The notes beneath the pieces are model-generated. The model did not search any database. It was given only the letters and a program-made list of their open reading frames with translations, and was not told the DNA's origin. A stretch of 14,018 nucleotides of DNA from Thermomucor indicae-seudaticae (lineage: Eukaryota; Mucoromycota; Mucoromycetes; Mucorales; Lichtheimiaceae). The stretch spans positions 1 through 14,018 of the forward strand of contig JSYX01000763.1 in the NCBI GenBank assembly GCA_000787465.1, in the 5' to 3' direction. The translations under genes were made by a program, and so were the position numbers. This document shows, piece by piece, positions 7,856 to 14,018 of the stretch (the first letter of the stretch is position 1; each line of letters starts with the position of its first letter).

Positions 7856-8762
7856 TCATGCGATTATCGTACGTTTTGCTCCCTTTTCAACTTGAACTTC
7901 ATGTATGTTGACCGCAACACGCACAGAGTGCTCGCTGACATGGTTTGTGAAGTTGATGGTTGCCTCACTGGCTAAACTTGCCAGTGGATTCATATACACG
8001 TCGCCGCCATCGATGACCGTGCCGTTGTGTAGCTTCCTATGTCCTTGGAATTCATCTGTCGTTTCAGTAGCGGTGACAGATGTGTTCGTAGTAGACAGTG
8101 ATGTCATGCACACTAGCTGAATGCATGCGTACAGGCAGGCTTGATTAAAGAAAATTGAGAGGCTCGTTCCCACTCTCTAGCCACCGCAGCAGAAAATGGG
8201 TTACAAAAAGCTGGCTTTTGATTGCCACTTCGCGGACTGTGCTGACCAGCTCCTAGATGTTGGACATGAAGCTATCTTTGTCCTCTTCGCACAACCGCAG
8301 TGATCCTTGCATGCCCTTTTCACAGTGAAAATATCCGGGATTGCGCCAAGAGTCTCTTTGACATGCTCCTTCTTGTCTGGCTTATAGAACGTGCAATTTT
8401 TCCTCGTTGTCTTTGAGAGCGGCTCTGGTATCGTCATAGGTGCCAGCATCGATGTATCGTTTACAAGATTCCGCATCCTTGTTTTTGGTTCCTTGATTAC
8501 GCGTAATATTTGCAGAAAGTCTTGCTTTCTTTTGCCCAGAACATACTCTGACTTCATCCTTGAAGTTCTTCTTGTACGTACGCACGAGAGGTTGCACTTC
8601 TGTCAGGTTTGTTATAGCAGATACCGTGGTCCTCGTGGTCAACCATACCTGGACCAGGCGCTGACGTCTTCTTTCGCGTATAGTACTCACACTTGGATGA
8701 CCTTGCGTCGTGGTGGCCTTCCCGACCGCAACGTTTGCCAACTGAGGTGGGCCGTTAGACAA
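7856..8762 (-). pseudogene. Broken gene of unknown function, about 300 codons
   Basis: Minus-strand coding signal passes through several frames. In order: a basic N-terminal part (TIRERRRQRLVQVW, VQPLVRTYKKNFKDEV), DAESCKRYIDAGTYDDTRAA, a Cys-rich patch (ACKDHCGCAK), a helical stretch (ELVSTVREVAIKSQLFVTHF, LLRWLESG), FFNQACLYACIQLVC, then a Thr-rich and Gly/Asp segment (GTVIDGGDVYMNPLASLASE) and a stop at 7856. Damage: base lost in an A run at 8397-8401, base lost near 8286, in-frame TAG at 8253-8255, base gained in a T run at 8151-8154. The paired helices before the FFNQ block recall the helical N-terminal region of fungal Fanzor (eukaryotic TnpB-like) proteins, but no RuvC motifs or zinc ribbon are found downstream, so that link is only a guess. 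Between 8382 and 8557 a second frame is also open, so the exact path there is uncertain. Confidence 0.5.
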
Positions 8763-9154
8763 ACGTTGACTGCCTCCGTCCCGCTGACAGATTGCAGAGA
8801 ATCAGTAAGTCCTAACTCGCCAAGAAACCGACAGTAACCCGAAAAAAGTATGGGTGCCTTGCGATATTGAATGCAATGTACAGCCGCACCATTGACCGAC
8901 GATGCAACGAAGGCTTCAGTATCAAATTGATGACCAATACTATCTTTTTTGTTGACAAAAAAGCTACAGAAACCACGTATACAGTCAACGCTCCCGGATG
9001 CCAGATTCCTCTCCCAGAATGTAATAAGAATCTCGTCAGGTGCAAATTGAAATGCTCTTTTAGCGCAAAAACCCTCTTCAACACGCGTCGACAAAGAGAT
9101 TTAATGCAGCGCAAATCTGAAGGAAAAGTCCCAGTAGAATTTCGATTTGCATGA
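8763..9154. other. Uncertain coding trace
   Basis: Long frames are open on both strands (minus 9094-8687, plus 8867-9154). Neither has a promoter, splice context or motif that decides the case. The minus frame could be the 5' part of the broken gene at 7856-8762, reached by a frame change near 8760; I cannot prove this. Confidence 0.25.
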
Positions 9155-9359
9155 TCATCTGACGGTTGGGTTTAGCAGAATCAGGACCTGAAACTTGTTC
9201 TTCTCGCATTATCCTGCGCCCCTTTTATTTGGCTGGTGAGAAAAAACTAAAACTGTTGTTGTGCAGGGTGCGTCTGATGAAGAAGCTGAATTGAAGACAA
9301 TGTGATGATATAAAGAAGCTTGAGTTATAGTCGTTTCGGGTTATGATCCATGTGCTACT

Positions 9360-9740
9360 TTTGTCATTCCGCCAAAACTCAAGAGAGGTTCTTTTTTGCT
9401 GCTGCTTTTTCTCTTTCATTCTCTTTCTGTTGGTATATACTTGCTTGGCTTACAGGTTTGTTTGTTATTTTGGCCAGACGCGGTTACCCCATTCCTCTCC
9501 CTTTTCTGTTCAGCCCAATTTTTTCCCTTCTTCTTCCTTCCTCTTCCCCGCACACACGTCTTCCAAGGGACCTTTTCTTCCTCCCCTACTTACTCATCAA
9601 ACGTCATCACCACCATTGCGACATCAACACACAACCCAACGGCATTGGAAAGGGTTAGCTACATAGCTTCGTTACTTCGTCGAGTCAACTGCTTATATAC
9701 AAGTTTCTTGTCTGCTCTCTCTCTCTCTTTTGCACAGTCT
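9360..9740 (+). promoter_or_regulatory. Pyrimidine-rich promoter and 5' leader of the PX kinase gene
   Basis: The region is strongly C+T biased on the plus strand, with a (CT)n tract at about 9713-9728. TATATA occurs at 9434-9439 and again at 9694-9699, the latter about 90 bp before the start codon. CT-rich tracts upstream of start codons are typical of well-expressed fungal genes. The long open frames in this stretch (Phe, Ser, Leu, Pro) follow from base composition and are not genes. Confidence 0.6.
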
Positions 9741-9788
9741 ACCACTGACGCATAATTCAATTCATTTATCGGAGATCGAAAGCCATTC

Positions 9789-12373
9789 ATGAAGGAGACG
9801 TTTGCGATTGCGGTTATTCAGACTACTGCGGTGGTGCCTGCTAGACAACAGCAACAACAGCAGCAGACATTACCTGTATGTTTGTTTTCCCGGACCCATG
9901 AGGATGACGGCTCTGATTGCCATCATTTATTCGTTCAGGTCTTAAATGTCCTGGTGGAGACGGATACCCACATACTGTCCTTGATCCGATATATCCCTGA
10001 CCTTATCGAATTTGATCAAATGGTACGTAAATTTTGCGCCACACAGGATGTAACGCAATTTTTCACATGTCAATGTTTTGTCTCAGATCAAAAAACATTA
10101 TCAAAAGGTCAAGATACCTTTCCCATCACTTTCAGCGACGGACACTCCAAAAGCAGAAAAACGACGCAGCTTTCGTCAGTTTCTGACTTCACTCTCACCA
10201 CAAACGCGTCCCAAATCGAACTCGGAAAAGATTGAACGATATCTTCAGAAATGTTCAATGGATCCTATTGTTCGTCCTTCCAGCATTTTCAGAGACTTCT
10301 TTTCAGTTCAGCGGGATGAAGATAGGATAATGTCCAAGGCTGAGTTGGCGTCATCGCCTCCTCCTCTTCCTCCAACGATCCACCAGAATGGGCATAAAAC
10401 CCAGCCGACAGCAGTAGAAGATCAACGTAGTGTATCAGAAGATGATGATGTTGTTGTTGCACCTGATCCAGCACCACAACAGCAACACCAGATTCCTGAT
10501 GACATTAACCATAATGATGACGTTAACGATGATGCTCAATGTTTACCTGAAACAGAGGAGAAGAAAGATGAAGATGAAGAAGAAGAAGAAGAAGAGGAAA
10601 CGCCTGCTGCTGATGCTGCTGTGAATGATCCAGCCACTGAACAACCAGCGGCTGGTGACCATAACGTCGAGCTGATCCTTACTACCAGCAAACGAGCCAT
10701 GTTGGATGACTTTGAGAAACTCAAGGTGCTTGGCAAAGGCTGTATGGGCAAGGTAGGCGTCGAATCCATTGGCTATGTATGTATTTCCCACTGGTTAAAA
10801 CTGGGATGGACAATTATAGGTGTTTCTAGTGCGATCACGCAAAACGAATGAACTGTACGCCTTGAAGAGTATTATGAAGGAGCTCGTGATTGAACAGCGG
10901 GAGATCACTCACACGTTGGCCGAGCGTGATATTCTGGCTACCCTGTCAAAGATCAACCACCCGTTTCTGGCCAAACTGCACGCTTCGTTTCAGGACGAGA
11001 ACCGTCTTTATTTGGTGAGCGACTATTACTGCGGCGGCGACTTGGCTACACAAATGAGCACATGTACGACATTCTCCAAGGAGCGGACGCTGTTCTACGC
11101 TGCGGAAATCATTGAAGGAATTGGGGAGCTCCATCGGCTTGGGATCCTGTACCGCGACCTGAAACCGGAAAACATTCTGTTGACGGCCGAGGGACATGTT
11201 GTCTTGACAGATTTCGGTCTCAGCAAATGGCTCAGCAAAACCGACGATGACTACACGCAAACGTTCTGTGGCACAGCAGAGTATCTGGCGCCGGAAGCGT
11301 TGCTGGGCGAGCCGTATTCGGTTGCGATTGATTATTGGGCCTACGGTACGATTCTGTATGAAATGTTGGCCGGGATCACGCCGTTTTGGGCCGACAATCA
11401 TTCAGAAATGTATCGACGTGTGCTGCAAGACCCGCTCGAGTTCCCGTCCGATATCGACTTTGAAACGGCCGAATTCTTGTCAGGCCTGTTGGAACGCGAC
11501 CCTCGCCATCGCCTGGGGGCACAGGGCGGCGTGGATGAGATCAAGTCGCACGTGTATTTCGCGAGTATTGTATGGGACGATGTGTATCATCAGCGACTGC
11601 GACCACCGTATGTGCCACAGCTCAAGTCAGCGCTTGATTTCGCGAACTTTGATCCTACCTTCTTGGAGATGCCGCCGACCTTGACACCTGTCGGGTCTCG
11701 GGTCGATTTGGTATTGACGGATGAGGTTCAGCAAGTGTTTGATGGATACTCATTTGTGGATGAGCGGTTCATGGAAAAAGAGTTGATGATGCCGCAGGAA
11801 GAGAACGACAGTCTGAGCGAGTGGGATGATGAAGTGTCTCTTGTGAAAGCTAAGCGACGAACGATGGATGAAATCAACGAACAGCAACTACGAGAACATC
11901 AACTTTATCATGATTTGCATCCAACCTTCCAACCTGCAAGGAAACGAGGGAGTGTGAGCATGTTGTCTGACATTGATAGTTTTCATTTGGATGGAGGATA
12001 CAGCATGGGTGCGCCAGCGATTGAACCTGATGTGACTACACGAGAAGAGCTCAGTTATTATCATCACCATCAATCGAAGCGGCGCAACACGAATGGACCA
12101 GCCGAAGAGGTTGACTACGCATATCAACAGCAACTGAGCGAATCCTTGATTGTAGCCGAACCCTTGTCCAAGGTGGTGGCGGTCCCTGATTGCACCCTAC
12201 ATGATTTCGATTTCGGTGGAATTTCAGCAGATTTGGACCTTAAATTGTCTTTTAGCTTGCAGCACGATCCATCAACCAATGGCGGCGGTGACAAACCCAT
12301 CAAAAAGAACAAGAAGTGGGGTCGTCGCAAAAATGGTGCGCGGCGATTCTTCAGTCCTTTACTCAAGCTCTAA
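9789..12373 (+). CDS. PX-domain AGC-family Ser/Thr protein kinase (SGK3-like architecture)
   Basis: There are four exons: 9789-9875, 9939-10022, 10087-10752 and 10820-12373 (796 aa). Introns: 9876-9938 (GTATGT, CTGAT branch, TTCAG), 10023-10086 (GTACGT...TCTCAG) and 10753-10819 (GTAGGC...TATAG), all phase 0. The ATG is the first after an in-frame TAA at 9753. PX domain, about residues 4-136: poly-Gln loop (20-26), R46-Y47 in the phosphoinositide site, IPFPSL (67-72), EKRRSF, then FRDFFSVQRDED. An acidic Glu-rich linker spans 214-228. Kinase, about 266-520: glycine loop GKGCMGKV (273-280), Lys295, Glu314, YRDLKPEN (Asp392), DFG (Asp410), activation-loop TFCGTAEYLAPE (Thr427). AGC tail: turn motif LTP (Thr568) and hydrophobic motif FDGYSF (Ser590). 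All catalytic residues are present. Known: AGC kinases are activated by PDK1 at the loop and by TOR at the tail; PX domains bind PtdIns3P. Inferred: an endosome/vacuole-targeted growth or stress kinase. The roughly 200-residue C-tail, ending in basic KKNKKWGRRKNGARR, is unusual. Confidence 0.93.
10556..10602 (+). repeat. GAA/GAT coding microsatellite (acidic tract)
   Basis: An imperfect GAA repeat in exon 3 encodes a Glu/Asp run at residues 214-228 of the kinase, between the PX and kinase domains. Such tracts vary in length between strains by slippage and stay in frame because the unit is three bases. Confidence 0.8.
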
Positions 12374-13084
12374 AAACATACCTTTCGTTTTTATGTTCCA
12401 CTTACTGTTTATCTATTACATACTTTCTATCTATCATAGCATCTTTCATCTATCTATGTCATTCCATTCCTTATTGTCGATCAAACATTTCCAAAAAGAC
12501 AGCTTACAAAAGATGTGTTCCTTTTTCGAAATTTTTCTTTTCTTTGTCAAGGTTGATGCTTAATCATGACGTCGGATCAGGTACACATCGCGCGTAGTTT
12601 AGGACTTCTCAAAGGTGCCTGCGCGGTTCTCATTAAGCACTGATCGGTGCATCTCTATACAGATTGCCGCAAATTATGAGCTTCTTGTTGTTCCTTCCTT
12701 TCCATCGCAGGCTTGGCCTTTTGTGGTTTTTGCTGATGCCGTAAAAAACGAGCCACAAAGCAGGTAAAAACTACAAGCAGTTTAGTCGTTGTAGATTAGT
12801 GAAGTACTTGGCGTCATTTCACTCTACATTACTCTGAGGTGCATGCAGATCTTGAACTGTTTGTTGTTTTCATCACTGTCCTCCCCCTTAACAGAGCATG
12901 AATAGCAAGGTACTTTATTCGAAAGTTCTTTTTTGGTCAACGTGGAGATTTCTCTGATGCCCAACGGACGGCTAATTCTAATCTCCACAGTGAATGCTTC
13001 AGTTTAGTGCACGTTTGGAACGTTCACTACAAGCGACACGGTGGATAATGTGTTGAGCAATTAAAGAATTATCGGATTGAAGCA
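12374..13084. other. Intergenic region downstream of the kinase gene
   Basis: This is the 3' UTR and spacer. It contains a degenerate CTAT/TCAT-rich tract (about 12420-12460). No canonical AATAAA signal stands out just after the stop. No gene found. Confidence 0.45.
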
Positions 13085-13291
13085 ATGCTGGCAATCAGGA
13101 GCGCTGTCTATGTGGGAGTGATTGTCCAAGCGATCAATGCATCTCATATCTGTGATCTGTGCTCGAAGGATATGTTCCTGATCGAGGTACGGTGTAATTA
13201 TCACGGTTGTTCAACAAAACGTCAATGCAGGCTGGCAATTTCAACTCGCTGCGACTCTGAGAATTACAATGTTGATCAAGGATGGTGCTGA
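13085..13291 (+). CDS. Candidate small secreted cysteine-rich protein (68 aa)
   Basis: A single-exon frame starts at an ATG in a purine-rich context (GAAGCAATGC). Residues 1-20 (MLAIRSAVYVGVIVQAINAS) look like a cleavable signal peptide. The mature part, about 48 residues, has seven cysteines (23, 26, 37, 42, 48, 56, 68) and ends in GWC followed by TGA. Size, secretion signal and cysteine density match the general class of fungal small secreted cysteine-rich proteins, which act at the cell surface or in interactions; the particular family is not recognised. An odd cysteine number implies one free Cys, a dimer, or a longer true protein. A GTACGG...TGCAG pair (13187-13230, 44 nt) could act as an intron; splicing it would remove three cysteines and give only 43 residues, so the unspliced reading is preferred. 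It could also be chance. Confidence 0.45.
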   Translation: MLAIRSAVYVGVIVQAINASHICDLCSKDMFLIEVRCNYHGCSTKRQCRLAISTRCDSENYNVDQGWC

Positions 13292-13331
13292 GGAAGGTAT
13301 TCACCGATACACAGTGCGTCTGACCTGAATT

Positions 13332-13445
13332 ATGGATATATGCGCAAATTCAGTAGGTCAAGCCCTTGATAGTCTCCAGTTTGCTGTCCCACGGTATCCA
13401 GCTATGCCGTTGTAGGTGGCTATCAAGTAAGTATTGTCATGTCGC
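13332..13445 (+). pseudogene. Short coding trace, possible exon remnant
   Basis: ATG near 13332 opens MDICANSVGQALDSLQFAVP RYP. After a frame change near 13402 the sequence reads YAVVGGYQ, directly followed by the strong donor-like GTAAGTATT (about 13428). Composition and the donor suggest a damaged exon, but the trace is very short and no partner exon was identified. Confidence 0.2.
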
Positions 13446-13784
13446 ATGTTCGAATCAGCCGTGAGGAGAGATATCTGTTACTACATGTGGATGGGTGTAC
13501 AAACAGTACGAATAGTATACGTGCGATCTTGATGCAACTGCAGCAATAAAAATCTATATCGCAGGATCCGAGTATTGCCTTTAAGCCTTGGTAAACGTTG
13601 GGTTGGCATTCTCATTGAAGAGCTATGGATGATAAATGGTCGGCAGCGGTTTATACTTCTCGAAAAGACATACAGTTACAGTGTTGACATAGCCTCGTAA
13701 AAAGGTCACGGGTCAATCTTCGTTGTCTCCGCTCCAACCTTCGACGAAATGACATTGTACCTGGGGAAGGTGCTAAAGATTACC
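13446..13784. other. Spacer, nothing recognised
   Basis: No supported gene or repeat was seen in this stretch. Confidence 0.4.
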
Positions 13785-14006
13785 TTAGTCATCTATGAGT
13801 CGTGTTTGGCAGGTGCGCACAACGTCTTCCTTCGTCGCTTTGACAACTGTGCGAAACGATGTTTTTGTAAGAGGAAAAGAAGCTGGAACCATGGCAATAA
13901 ATTTAAAGCCCTTTCCCGGATGTCTCAATTGACACTGGCGCGTTGCAGAGGAAATGTCTGGCAGAACGGTTAAAGGCAGTCTTGATGGGTGTTTGTCCTC
14001 AATCAT
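13785..14006 (-). pseudogene. Minus-strand coding trace at the window edge
   Basis: A 73-codon minus frame has mixed composition (GFKFIAMVPASFPLTKTSFR, TVVKATKEDVVRTC). Directly after its stop, the next frame continues coherently (MTKVIFSTFPRYNVISSKVG), again suggesting a slipped gene. The gene may extend beyond the right edge. The opposite plus frame (13749-13973) is Cys/Arg-rich and looks like a shadow. No family recognised. Confidence 0.25.
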
Positions 14007-14018
14007 GGCGTCATATCA

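Noticed and set aside
8606..8654. A 49-nt GTATGG...GACAG intron in the 7856-8762 gene
   Set aside because: Removing it shifts into a frame that seems less coherent than reading through; left open as uncertain.
8391..8837. 148-codon plus-strand frame
   Set aside because: It lies opposite the minus-strand remnant, whose charged, mixed composition is more protein-like.
9343..9755. Three overlapping plus-strand open frames of 102-119 codons upstream of the kinase
   Set aside because: They are rich in Phe, Ser, Leu and Pro because the DNA is pyrimidine-rich; all three frames are open at once, which marks promoter or leader sequence rather than coding.
10946..11684. Long frames on both strands inside the kinase gene
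   Set aside because: These are shadows of the kinase exon, which has all catalytic motifs in the main frame.
10820..12373. Kinase starting at its own GTG as a separate gene
   Set aside because: The glycine loop and the first strand of the kinase are encoded upstream of the intron; exon 3 joins in phase at GKGCMGK|V.
1..14018. CRISPR array, rRNA, tRNA, bacterial operon or endogenous virus
   Set aside because: No regular repeat-spacer array, no cloverleaf-like sequence and no recognisable viral hallmark gene were seen; introns and TATA boxes point to a fungal nuclear region.

Overview
The window looks like nuclear DNA of a filamentous fungus, most likely Mucoromycota (Mucorales-like). The reasons are short GT-AG introns of about 48-78 nt with GTAAGT or GTATGT donors, TATA boxes close upstream of start codons, a long pyrimidine-rich promoter, and protein fragments that I recall as typical of large, uncharacterised Mucoromycota families. 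The family recognition is from memory; no search was run. I see no tRNA, rRNA, CRISPR array or intact transposase.

Layout. 1-1400 is non-coding and repeat-rich: a 135-bp hAT-type miniature element with terminal inverted repeats and a near-perfect 8-bp target duplication (317-467), a palindromic cluster of CCAGAGC repeats (831-895), and four degenerate 12-bp repeats carrying TGAG(T/C)CA (1145-1234). From about 1.4 to 8.8 kb there is a run of gene remnants, all read from the minus strand: a spliced but broken Mucoromycota-family gene (1403-2935), a small possible GST-C-like remnant (3078-3438), a broken unknown gene (3822-5077), a possible two-exon small ORF (5600-5899), a C2H2 zinc-finger gene broken inside its finger (6319-6736), a short hydrophobic-N-terminus/PDZ-like fragment (6934-7310), a roughly 140-residue gene with a TATA box (7291-7735), and a longer broken gene (7856-8762). 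Most breaks are single-base gains or losses in short A/T or G/C runs; at least two are stop codons. Correct splice phases across the breaks show that these were real genes.

9.36-12.37 kb holds the one clearly intact large gene, on the plus strand: a four-exon, 796-residue AGC-family protein kinase with an N-terminal PX domain, preceded by a CT-rich promoter with TATA boxes. The domain order matches animal SGK3: PX targeting to PtdIns3P membranes, an acidic linker, the kinase, then an AGC tail with turn and hydrophobic motifs. This suggests a kinase acting on endosomal or vacuolar membranes downstream of PDK1 and TOR.

The last 1.6 kb is mostly intergenic. It carries a candidate small secreted cysteine-rich protein (13085-13291, seven cysteines) and weak coding traces near the right edge.

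Overall this is one conserved signalling gene next to an accessory, decaying and repeat-bearing segment. The left genes do not obviously form a pathway; their shared strand and shared type of damage are the main thing that unites them.
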